NCBI GenBank assembly: GCA_017402445.1
Contig: JAFPME010000028.1
Span: forward strand, 1-40,075
Origin: Prevotella sp.
GTDB lineage: Bacteria > Bacteroidota > Bacteroidia > Bacteroidales > Bacteroidaceae
Length of the DNA: 40,075 bases
Direction: 5' to 3'
In this document: positions 1 through 8,200 of the stretch, in pieces
Numbering within the stretch: the first letter of the stretch is position 1
Layout of the letters: every line of letters starts with the position of its first letter
Made by a program: the position numbers and the translations under genes
The notes under the pieces: generated by a model
The model's database searches: none
What the model was told of the DNA's origin: nothing
What the model saw: only the letters and a program-made list of their open reading frames with translations

Positions 1-501
1 GAGAACCTCCTTCACATTCTCGAAGAAACCGGAACGGTTCGTATCTCGGCGTTCACTTTCCACGACTATCTGAAGGGTGATGACGATGAAGGTGTCATCA
101 GTGTGCCTTATATAGAAGACTGCGATAAGGAGGGAGAACTGACTCGCCAGCAGTATGATGATATCGTACGCTATGCAGAATGGGAACCAAACGACAAAGT
201 AGCACTAGATAAGCGCATTCCGCTGCACGACCCAGTCTATCATCTGATACGTGATGAGGTAAACGAGCCTATTACTCTTAGCGAAATTCGAAAGCGGATA
301 GAGAAGAAATATGACTGCTATCTTGGGGTTGCACAAAAGAGCGGATATTCAGGCTATTATCATGTAGGAGCCTTGAGGAACAGACAAATGTCTGCTGGGA
401 TTGAGGACATATATTATCCCACTTTCAACGAGGCGATGAAGGCGCTTATACTAAGCATAAAGGTTTTAGAACAAGATACAAACGATAATAGAACAGAGTA
501 A
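1..501 (+). CDS. Hypothetical protein, 5' end cut by window edge
   Basis: The reading frame is open from base 1, so the gene begins upstream of the window and the internal GTG at 103 is not needed as a start. About 166 residues are visible. The protein is acidic and looks soluble, with no signal peptide or membrane segment. A lysine/arginine-rich helical stretch (IRKRIEKKYDCYL) sits mid-protein, and a segment rich in Gly and Tyr follows it. I do not recognise the family. It ends two bases before the next start codon, so it is very likely the upstream member of the operon running to 2629. The context is the cargo end of an integrated element that terminates at the tRNA fragment at 3626. Confidence 0.7.
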   Translation, partial: ENLLHILEETGTVRISAFTFHDYLKGDDDEGVISVPYIEDCDKEGELTRQQYDDIVRYAEWEPNDKVALDKRIPLHDPVYHLIRDEVNEPITLSEIRKRIEKKYDCYLGVAQKSGYSGYYHVGALRNRQMSAGIEDIYYPTFNEAMKALILSIKVLEQDTNDNRTE

Positions 502-503
502 AA

Positions 504-1082
504 ATGGGAGTAGATATAAGTTTTCACATAGAGGTGCGCCACAGAAACGAGTGGCGGCCTCTTATATGGCAAATGCCAATAGAATTGAAGTCACACAAAG
601 ACGAAAAAGACGAAGGCAAGGAGTGGTTCACCAACAGCTGTTGCTACTGGTGCCGATATTACCATTTCCGTGACTTCCTAGATGATTATGGTAATGTGGG
701 GTTGCCTGACGATGTGAGTCCCCAAATGAAGACAGAACTATCAGACTATGAGATGGGGCAGGGCTATTTCATGTTGTCAGATCTTAGTAATTTCTGTGAG
801 CAGCAAGAGAAGGACTTGCTTGTAAGGCTTTTTCAATCACGTGACTATCAGATCACCAAACAACTGAACCGCATAGAGAGGTTTTTGAAGCAAGAGCCTA
901 CAACCAAGGATGAATCTGATGGGATTGGTTATGAAGGAATGGGCATCAAGGAAATCTACGAAGACTTCCAGGATGAGTATTGGTATTACCAAAGCCTTCA
1001 TCTCTCTGTGAGAGGATTCCTGAAAGGAGCCATGGCTTCTGTGAACGACAAGGATGTCAGGGTTCTATATGGAGTATGGTAA
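504..1082 (+). CDS. Hypothetical protein, MG-x-DI N-terminus
   Basis: This is a 192-residue protein of unknown function. The N-terminus MGVDISFHIEVRHRNEWRPL resembles the MGxDIxxxxE opening of small uncharacterised proteins often found in phages and mobile elements, which is a weak similarity from memory. The body is acidic with many aromatic residues and two Cys separated by two residues (CCYWC near residue 47), with no membrane segment. It starts two bases after the preceding stop, which implies translational coupling. The metallophosphoesterase start follows 20 bases after its stop. Its function is unknown; membership of the operon is the main clue. Confidence 0.7.
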   Translation: MGVDISFHIEVRHRNEWRPLIWQMPIELKSHKDEKDEGKEWFTNSCCYWCRYYHFRDFLDDYGNVGLPDDVSPQMKTELSDYEMGQGYFMLSDLSNFCEQQEKDLLVRLFQSRDYQITKQLNRIERFLKQEPTTKDESDGIGYEGMGIKEIYEDFQDEYWYYQSLHLSVRGFLKGAMASVNDKDVRVLYGVW

Positions 1083-1102
1083 ACATTCTAAGAACAAGAG
1101 CA

Positions 1103-1870
1103 ATGAAGATACAATACATGAGTGACCTGCATATGGAATTCGCAGAGAACAGCAGGTACATAAAGCATAATGAGTTTCCTGTTACAGGTGAAGTGCTTGT
1201 GTTGGCAGGTGATACGTTCTATCTGAACAATACGGTTGCTCCACTCAGTAAGTTCTGGAAGTGGGCATCAGCCAACTACCGTCAGGTGCTGTTAGTCCCA
1301 GGCAACCATGAGTATTACCAGTTTTGCGATGTGATGGAGCGTGGATTGCAATGGAAATGGATGTTCAAAGACAATGTGGGTATCTATCAGAACCAGGTAG
1401 TTCGGATTGACAATACCGACTTTATCCTAAGTACATTGTGGTCAAACATTCCTGCACAGGATGAGTATTTCGTGTGGAAAGGGTTGAACGATTTTCGTCA
1501 AACTAAATACAAAGGAAAGCTCATCCAGGTGAATGAGTATAACCAACTGCACCAGTTCTGCTTGGACTTCATCAAGAAAAGCGTGGCAGAAAGTACGGCG
1601 GAGAAGATTGCTGTGGCAACCCATCACTTGCCTACACGACAGGTGGTGGCACCACAGCATCTGGATTCGCTCATCAATAGTGCCTTCGCTACAGAGTTGG
1701 GCGATTTAATAGTCAACAGCCGTATTGATGTATGGATATATGGCCACTCCCACACCAATATAGATGCTACCATTGGCAAAACCAAAGTCATCAGCAACCA
1801 AATGGGGTATGTCTTCTATGACGAGCATCTTTCGAACGGATTTGATGCAGGGAAGTACGTTGAACTATAA
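1103..1870 (+). CDS. Calcineurin-like metallophosphoesterase
   Basis: This 255-residue protein is a binuclear-metal phosphoesterase. The metal-binding motifs appear in order: DLH (residues 8-10), GD (36-37), GNHE (67-70), a histidine pair in ATHHLP near residue 175, and GHSH near the C-terminus. The frame is open further upstream to 980, but the ATG at 1103 is preferred because it begins just before the first motif (MKIQYMSDLH) and avoids a 100-base overlap with the previous gene. There is no signal peptide, so it is probably cytoplasmic. The substrate cannot be told from sequence; nucleases, phosphodiesterases and protein phosphatases all share this fold. It lies 12 bases upstream of a second, distinct phosphoesterase. 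Confidence 0.9.
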   Translation: MKIQYMSDLHMEFAENSRYIKHNEFPVTGEVLVLAGDTFYLNNTVAPLSKFWKWASANYRQVLLVPGNHEYYQFCDVMERGLQWKWMFKDNVGIYQNQVVRIDNTDFILSTLWSNIPAQDEYFVWKGLNDFRQTKYKGKLIQVNEYNQLHQFCLDFIKKSVAESTAEKIAVATHHLPTRQVVAPQHLDSLINSAFATELGDLIVNSRIDVWIYGHSHTNIDATIGKTKVISNQMGYVFYDEHLSNGFDAGKYVEL

Positions 1871-1882
1871 AAAGTTAAGAAC

Positions 1883-2629
1883 ATGAAACAAAAAGATGAC
1901 AACCCGATATTGTTAATAATACCAGACATACATGGGCGTTTGTTCTGGATATCGGCCACAAGGAAGTATCCTGACTTGCCTGTGATTTTCCTTGGAGACT
2001 ATCTGGACCCATATACACATTATGAGGGCATCCTTCCAAGTGAGGCTCTTGCGAATTTCAAGGAAATCCTTGACTTCAAGAAAGCCAACATGGAAAGGGT
2101 TACTCTGCTTTTGGGTAATCACGACATCCACTACTTTGACAAGGATATGAATAGCAGCCGTAAAGACAAAGAACACTATGATGAGATTCATCAAATCTTC
2201 AGTGAAAATCTGTCTATGTTCAAACTAGCGATGACGGTAAGGACAGAAGAGAAGGATTTCCTCTTCACTCATGCCGGTGTAGATATCAATTGGCTAAGGT
2301 ATAGAATGCCCGATGTCAACCCGAAAGATGTGAATGACATCTGCAGATCTCTCAATGACAAACTGATGACAGAAGAGAGTCTTTATGATTTTGTTTTCAA
2401 TGGCTTGATGGATGTTTCCGCTTCACGTTGGGGCTATGCTCGATATCCCTCACCAGTATGGACAGATGAAACGGACCACCAATACATGAGAGAACGATTG
2501 CCCAATGTCTATCAAGTCTTTGGGCATACCCAACAGGAATCGGAACCTGTCATCACAGAGCAATATGCATGCTTAGATTGTCGCAGGGCCTTCCTGATAA
2601 CAAACAAAGGCAATATTATAGAAGCATGA
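1883..2629 (+). CDS. PPP-like metallophosphatase
   Basis: This is a 248-residue metallophosphatase of the serine/threonine phosphatase or ApaH-like branch. Visible motifs are DIHGR (residues 15-19), GDYLDPY (38-44), LLGNHD (about 107-112), FTHAGV (about 138-143) and FGHTQ near residue 213. The GDxxD-GNHD-HAG-GHT order is the classical PPP signature, different from the gene upstream. It could act on phosphoproteins or dinucleoside polyphosphates. No transmembrane segment is seen. It is the last gene of the four-gene operon, because a strong hairpin terminator begins 45 bases after its stop. Two unlike phosphoesterases at the end of an integrated element is an uncommon combination. Confidence 0.88.
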   Translation: MKQKDDNPILLIIPDIHGRLFWISATRKYPDLPVIFLGDYLDPYTHYEGILPSEALANFKEILDFKKANMERVTLLLGNHDIHYFDKDMNSSRKDKEHYDEIHQIFSENLSMFKLAMTVRTEEKDFLFTHAGVDINWLRYRMPDVNPKDVNDICRSLNDKLMTEESLYDFVFNGLMDVSASRWGYARYPSPVWTDETDHQYMRERLPNVYQVFGHTQQESEPVITEQYACLDCRRAFLITNKGNIIEA

Positions 2630-2673
2630 ATCTATCGGTTTATTCTTACAAGAAAAAAGTAAGGAATAACATT

Positions 2674-2704
2674 ACTCACGCAAAAATAATTGCGTGAGTT
2701 TTTA
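2674..2704 (+). terminator. Rho-independent terminator of the phosphoesterase operon
   Basis: A perfect 10-bp inverted repeat, ACTCACGCAA and TTGCGTGAGT, surrounds a 6-base loop and runs into a T tract. It ends the operon covering 1-2629. Confidence 0.9.
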
Positions 2705-2740
2705 CTTCTTGAAGCTATACATTGGCATTTCAATATAACA

Positions 2741-2801
2741 GTTTATTATCAAACTATTATTCATATATTTGCAGCACAAGAGTTCAATAATAAACTATTA
2801 T
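2741..2801 (+). promoter_or_regulatory. Promoter with paired operators for the HipB-like regulator
   Basis: A -7 element TATATTTG lies at 2764-2771, with a TTTA -33-like element at 2742-2745. GTTTATTAT (2741-2749) is matched in reverse complement by ATAATAAAC (2787-2795), and AAACTATTAT (2751-2760) recurs directly at 2792-2801. One operator therefore covers the -33 region and the other overlaps the start codon. Autorepression by the encoded XRE protein is the natural inference, although that gene is now broken. Confidence 0.65.
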
Positions 2802-3130
2802 GGATGACATTTACATGCTTGCCGATACCATTATCTTTAATAGAATAGGTGGTAACTTGAAAGCGGCTAGACTGAAGCAGAATATCACTCAACCAAGCTT
2901 GGCTGATGCGGCAGACATCTTCACTTTCCTCTCTGAAGAAAAATGAGAAAGGAGAGATTGGCTCGTTTAATTCGCTGCTGAGAGTATTGCGGACATTAGG
3001 GAAACTCGATGTGCTTCAGCCTTTGGTGGAAGAAGAACAACTGAGTCCGAGCGAATACTATAAACTCGTACATTCAATCAAGTCAAGACGTCAACGAAAA
3101 CGAGCATCCAGAATGTATAAGTCAAGTTGA
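2800..3130 (+). pseudogene. XRE/HipB-like antitoxin-type regulator, frameshifted
   Basis: Translation from ATG 2800 gives MDDIYMLADTIIFNRIGGNL and a helix-turn-helix start (KAARLKQNITQPSLADAADI), then runs into TGA at 2944. The rest of the domain (SLSSLKKNEKGEIGSFNSLL) continues in the +1 frame to 3130, so one extra base near 2919 breaks the gene. Rejoined, it is about 110 residues and matches the XRE regulators that Bacteroidetes encode next to HipA-family kinases. No hipA follows: the downstream DNA holds only repeats and the tRNA fragment. It is either an orphan relic or a sequencing error in a real orphan regulator. The operators upstream are still well preserved, which suggests recent decay. 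Confidence 0.8.
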
Positions 3131-3175
3131 AAAATCTTCACCCAATACCACAAAAATCACATTGTGGAAAATCTT

Positions 3176-3510
3176 GCGTAAACAAAGAGTAGTCTGGTTG
3201 CTTTTGCGAGACCTTACCAATGAATAGTCTGAAGGTTTTATCTCAAAAATGCGATTTTTCAACAAAAGTGCCGTCTGAAGAGTAAATGCAAATGTAAACA
3301 ACCATCGAAATACATTGATATACAGCCGTTTATTCTCGAATTTTGCGTAAACAATGCATAAACACCGCGTAAACAATGCGTAAACAGAGCAAATAAAACA
3401 AAGATTTGGCTATTATTCCACGAATAAATAAGTAAAAACAAGTAGTCTGTGGGTTTTATAAATGTGGACAAATAGGCAAAAATCATGTCTGCGTAAACAA
3501 TGCGTAAACA
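3176..3510 (+). repeat. GCGTAAACA direct repeats, 11-bp phased, next to att site
   Basis: GCGTAAACA occurs at 3176, 3345, 3367, 3378, 3491 and 3502, with a variant GCATAAACA at 3356, all in the same orientation. The starts 3345-3356-3367-3378 and 3491-3502 are exactly 11 bp apart, about one helical turn, with AAT or similar bases filling each unit. The cluster lies on the element side of the tRNA fragment, where tyrosine recombinases place arm-type binding sites. The interval 3131-3625 holds no credible gene. Confidence 0.75.
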
Positions 3511-3625
3511 TTTTATTTCAGTTAGGGGTATTTTTATAAGATTCTGTGAAAATCACAAAAATCTAAATCGTTGAGCATCAATATAGTTACGTATCATAGA
3601 GTATCATAAAAATCGTTATTTGCGG

Positions 3626-3667
3626 CTCATAATCTGGAGGTCCCAGGTTCAAGCCCTGGCTGGTCCA
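3626..3667 (+). other. 3' tRNA fragment (CAU anticodon), probable attachment site
   Basis: The sequence folds as the 3' part of a tRNA: anticodon loop CTCATAA (3626-3632), 3' anticodon stem TCTGG, variable loop AGGTC, T arm CCAGG-TTCAAGC-CCTGG (3643-3659), acceptor 3' strand CTGGTCC and discriminator A (3667). The bases before the loop (TGCGG) do not pair with TCTGG, and no D arm or 5' acceptor strand exists. Homology therefore begins in the anticodon loop, a known crossover position for tRNA-targeting integrases. The original tRNA terminator follows directly. The element should lie to the left, with an intact tRNA restored at its far end outside this window. Confidence 0.85.
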
Positions 3668-3672
3668 CACTG

Positions 3673-3714
3673 AAAATCAGCAACTTAGAAGAAATTCAAG
3701 TTGCTGATTTTTCG
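3673..3714 (+). terminator. Terminator of the interrupted tRNA gene
   Basis: A perfect 14-bp stem, AAAATCAGCAACTT and AAGTTGCTGATTTT, surrounds an 11-base loop and ends in a T run, starting five bases after the tRNA fragment. It is most simply the terminator of the original host tRNA. Confidence 0.9.
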
Positions 3715-3718
3715 TTTC

Positions 3719-3859
3719 GGGAAAACAATGGGAAAACACAGCGATTTTGAAAACTCCATGATTTTTTGATAAACTTGGCATCATATCAGCCTAAGTAAGA
3801 CATGTAAATAAGGTTTCTCGGAGTATCAAAATCTCGGTGGGAAAACAGTTGGGAAAACA
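3719..3859 (+). repeat. GGGAAAACA paired direct repeats
   Basis: GGGAAAACA occurs in two pairs: 3719 and 3730 (11 bp apart), then 3839 and 3851 (12 bp apart). The spacing and the AAACAAT-type filling resemble the GCGTAAACA set on the other side of the tRNA fragment, but the variable bases differ. They may be arm sites of a second, different integrase. Confidence 0.65.
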
Positions 3860-4265
3860 AGATTGAGCCCACCTTTCCCTATCAAGCAGACATAATCACT
3901 TGTACATTGAGGTGTTTCCTAAAACGGATATACCTCTATTATAATCCTTCGCTAGATAGGATAAAGTTCGAGCCGCATGACTCACCTTTGAGTTTTGCGG
4001 CTCTTTTTGTATGTCTCTTTACAAGAACGCTTGTTCGCCCCTATTTTTCAGCCTTTTACCTTACCCAATCCTTAAATTGTGTTTCAAAACCATACAAATT
4101 AAACTTACCCAGTTTTTGGCGTATAGCACTCATAATTCCTTCATGGATTAAACACTTCGAATTCCAAATCACGGGAGTTCAAAGATGGTTCATGAACCGA
4201 AAAAGAATGTTTAATCGGAACGTCAGGAAGTACAACTGGCAAACCACAAAAAAGAATTAGGTTTT
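3860..4265. other. Intergenic decayed DNA
   Basis: Apart from the hairpin at 3970-4008, I see no supported gene. A 117-codon open frame from 3907 runs through that terminator and has no recognisable protein features. Confidence 0.6.
3970..4008 (+). terminator. Strong hairpin with T tract
   Basis: GAGCCGCA (3970-3977) pairs with TGCGGCTC (3996-4003), with a second inner stem ACTCA/TGAGT, followed by five T. It is a good rho-independent terminator, but no gene directly upstream is intact. Confidence 0.8.
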
Positions 4266-4588
4266 ATGACAAGATTAGTTACAATTGAGCAATTTCTGGA
4301 GAAGCCCATCTGCATGATGTCGGGACAAGAATTCGTCCTGCTCCTCCAAAATGCAGAGAAGCAAACGGCAAAAGCACGTGCCGAGGTGGTGCCAAAGTAA
4401 CCTTATGAATATGGTATAGCTGGAATCGCCAAAATCTTCGGATGTAGCATCCCTACCGCAAATCGCATCAAAAAGAGCGGTGTCATTGATGCTGCCATCA
4501 CTCAGGTGAACCGAAAGATTACCGTTAATCCGAACTGGCTCTGAGCCTTACCAAGGAGGCTGGTACTACCATATCTATTAAGAAATAG
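4266..4588 (+). pseudogene. DUF3853 family protein, broken by a stop and a frameshift
   Basis: The N-terminus MTRLVTIEQFLEKPICMMSG and the middle GIAGIAKIFGCSIPTANRIK match DUF3853, a small helix-turn-helix, excisionase-like family of Bacteroidales mobilisable elements. The frame hits TAA at 4398. It then reopens, and near 4531 the frame shifts so that the expected tail (ELALSLTKEAGTTISIKK) is read in another frame to TAG 4588. Rejoined length is about 107 residues, normal for the family. Two independent lesions make this a true relic rather than a sequencing error. It marks an older element on the right of the tRNA scar. Confidence 0.85.
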
Positions 4589-5241
4589 GATATGTATTTG
4601 GCGTTGCCCTAATAATTCTGTCAGATACGACACAAGTTTCCACAAGTTTCTCAACCACAGCTTTGGCACACTCACGTATGTAGGAGACCTGTTTGGCACT
4701 CGGAGTGACCTTGCTCAGTGCCACCGCGTTTCTTGGCAATTCGTGGTCATAGCAAATATTATACAATGTACATATCAACAAGGGATGCCTGCCAGTGTCG
4801 AAATAGAATTGAGAGAAAAATAAGTTTCCTAACACCAAATGAGGTCTTTTTCAAACATTATACCTAAATTTGCAAGCAACTTGCACTTGATGATTGATTC
4901 TATAATTTATAGAATGCTCCTGAAGGATAACGCTTCATTGCATTTTCTTTTCGTCTTTCCTAACAAGGCGGAGTTCATCAAGAGACGATTCTATACCCAA
5001 GATGCTATATTTTTACTATGATTCCATTTCCTTTGAAGGAAAATGTGTACCTTTGTGGCTGAAACATCTGTCTGCTTCTGTCATCAAAGGTAGCATGGAT
5101 GGCAGGATGGTTTTCATGAGATAAGAATATCAGCATCGTAGAAGCAATGGAAAAATGATGATACCAACGAGCACAGACAGGGTGAGGTAATTGTTGGTCC
5201 TATGATGATGACAGGTTATAAGAAATGGCAATAATGAGATC
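4589..5241. other. Intergenic decayed DNA with a 19-bp palindrome
   Basis: No supported gene is visible; short open frames on both strands lack recognisable features. A perfect 19-bp palindrome, ATTCTATAATTTATAGAAT, lies at 4897-4915 downstream of a promoter-like TAAATTTG at 4865-4872. A second promoter-like TACCTTTG lies at 5048-5055. The base composition is clearly AT-richer than in the genes to the right. Confidence 0.5.
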
Positions 5242-8200
5242 ATGATAGTATTCATTGATACAGAGGTTAATCCGCAGACGAAAAGAGTGGCGGACTACGG
5301 AGCGGTAAAAGAGGATGGAGCTGTCATGCACACTCATTCCAAGGCCGACTTCGATGCCTTTGTGTTGGGATGCGGCACCGTATGCGGGCACAACATCATC
5401 CGACATGACTTAAAATATACAACACTACGGGGAAATCCCACGATTGTCGACACGCTGTTCCTATCCCCTCTGCTATTTCCCAAGCGTCCGTATCATCATT
5501 TGGTAAAAGATGACAAGTTGCAGGTGGACGAACTGAACAATCCAGTCAACGATTCGATGAAGGCTCGCGACCTGCTGAATGATGAGATTGCGGCTTGGAA
5601 TGAGTTGACTCCCGACAGGCAGGAAATCTACTACCAGCTGCTGCATCATACGATAGAGTTTGGTGGCTTCTTCAAATACACTCGATACGTACCCACTACT
5701 CCGCAATCACTTCTTGGAAAGATATTGAATACGCAACCAGACTGGTTAAAGCTTATACCAAAGGAATTTGAAGGAAAGGTATGCAGCCATGCTGATTTTG
5801 AGATGCTTGTAAGGCAATACCCCATAGAACTGGCTTATAGCCTGGCAGTAATTGGTGCTGACGATGTCTTTTCTATCACTCCTGCATGGGTTATACGCAA
5901 CTATCCACAGGTAGTCAATGTGATGAACCTGCTGTGCAACACGTCGTGCGGCAATTGTGAGTACTGCCATCAGCGATTGGATGCCCATTTTGGACTGAAG
6001 GAGTTGTTTGGTTATGACGAATTCCGCACGTTCGATGGAGTTCCCATGCAGCAACAGGCCGTGGAGTCTGCCATTCGTGGCGAATCGCTGTTAACGATAT
6101 TCCCTACAGGTGGCGGCAAATCATTGACCTTCCAGTTGCCGGCATTGATGGCCGGGAGAAATACTCACGGGCTGACAGTGGTTATCTCGCCGCTTCAGTC
6201 GCTGATGAAAGACCAGGTAGACAATCTCGCTGCCCGTGGCATTAGCGAGGCTGTGACCATCAACGGGCTGCTTGACCCCATAGAGCGAGCCACAGCCATC
6301 CAACAGGTGGCCGACGGAACAGCGAATCTGTTATATATCGCCCCTGAAATGCTTCGCTCGAAGACCATTGAGCGACTGCTACTAAGTAGAGACGTGGCCC
6401 GCTTCGTGATTGATGAAGCGCACTGTTTCTCCGCCTGGGGCCACGATTTCCGTGTGGACTATTTGTATATAGGTGACTTTATCCGGCAGTTGCAAGAAAA
6501 GAAACAGCAACAGAAGCCTATTGCCGTCTCATGTTTCACGGCTACCGCGAAGCAGAAGGTGATTAGCGACATCTGCGACTACTTCCGGGCGAAGTTAGGT
6601 ATTGAGCTGAAGGTCTTCGCTGCTAATGCCGAGCGAAAGAATCTACGTTATTCTGTGCTCCATGCTGATACTGCTGAAGAGAAATACAATCTGCTGCGTT
6701 CTCTGATACTCGGTCACAACTGTCCGACGATTGTCTACGTATCGCGAACCAAGCGTACCCGTCAGTTGGCTGACCATCTGCTCAGCGACGGCATACAGGC
6801 ACTACCCTTCAACGGCAAGATGGAAGCGGCAGAAAAGGTGAAAAACCAGAATGCCTTCATGAGTGGTGAGGCACAGGTCATCGTGGCCACCTCAGCCTTC
6901 GGTATGGGCGTTGACAAGAAAGACGTAGGACTGGTGGTTCACTATAACATCAGTGACTCCTTAGAGAACTATGTCCAAGAAGCTGGGCGTGCAGGACGTG
7001 ACCCACAGATGCAAGCCGAATGCTTCGTGCTCTATGCCGACAGCGACCTTGACAAGCATTTCATCCTGCTCAACCAGACGAAGCTCAGCATCAGCGAGAT
7101 TCAACAAGTGTGGAAGGCTATCAAAGACCTGACGGCTAAGCGCGATAAGGTGAGCTGCTCGCCATTGGATATTGCCCGACAGGCTGGATGGGGTGACGAG
7201 ATTGATGATATAGAAACACGCGTGAAGGCCGCCATTGCAGCTTTGGAGAATGCAGGATTCATTCAACGAGGCAGCAATTCGCCGCACGTTTTTGCAACAG
7301 GCATAGCGGTAAAGACCATGGATGAGGCACGACGGAAACTGACCGTTTCTCCACTTTTTGACGAACAATCGCGTGAAGAGGCCGCCCGCATCATCAAGTC
7401 GCTCATCAGCGCACGTGCTGTGCAGGAAGGGCATGGAACGGAGGCAGAAAGCCGGGTGGACTATTTGGCCGACATCCTTGGCATGAACAAGGCTACCGTC
7501 ATCAGGAATATCAACTTGATGAGACAGGATGGTCTTCTGGCAGACAACCGAGATATGCAGGCTTGGATTAGCAAGAGTACATCGCTGCGCAACCTCGACA
7601 TCACACTTAAACTGGAGCAATACCTCTTGCAGAAAATCGGCGGGCAGTCACATAGAATCAGTTATAAGGAATTGAACGAAGAAGCCCTGAAGGCAGGTCT
7701 GACTTATTCTAATGTCAAGCGCTTGCGAGTGTTGCTTCACTTCCTATCACTAAAGGGCTATATCCGCAAACAGGAACACGGATCTACAGGCAGCGTGAGC
7801 GTCCATCTGCAAGCGACATCGGAAGCCACAAGGGAACGTTTTGCTAAGCGGATGGACATCTGCCGATATATTGTGAAGACACTGAGCACCAAACGAGACA
7901 GCAGCAAGGAGATGACACTCGTCAACTTCTCGGAAGTGGAACTCCTACAACAGTTTATCGCCAACAGAGAGGCATCAATTTTCGACAGCCGAGGAAAGCA
8001 GAAGCCCACGATTGCCGACATCGAAGAAGCCCTGCTCTATCTGACGAAGACGGAGCTCATGAAAATTGAAGGTGGTTTCATCGTCATCTACAACACCATG
8101 CAGATAGGACGTTTAGCCGACCGACGTGCACGATATGGAAAAGAACAGTATCGACTGTTGGATGAGTTCTACAAGCAGCGCATACGTCAAATTCATATCG

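Noticed and set aside
3345-3510. Plasmid-type replication iterons
   Set aside because: The GCGTAAACA repeats lie next to a tRNA attachment scar and no replication initiator gene is nearby; arm-type integrase sites fit better.
3626-3667. Functional tRNA gene
   Set aside because: The 5' acceptor strand, D arm and 5' anticodon stem are absent.
3907-4260. 117-codon plus-strand frame
   Set aside because: It reads straight through a strong hairpin terminator and shows no protein features.
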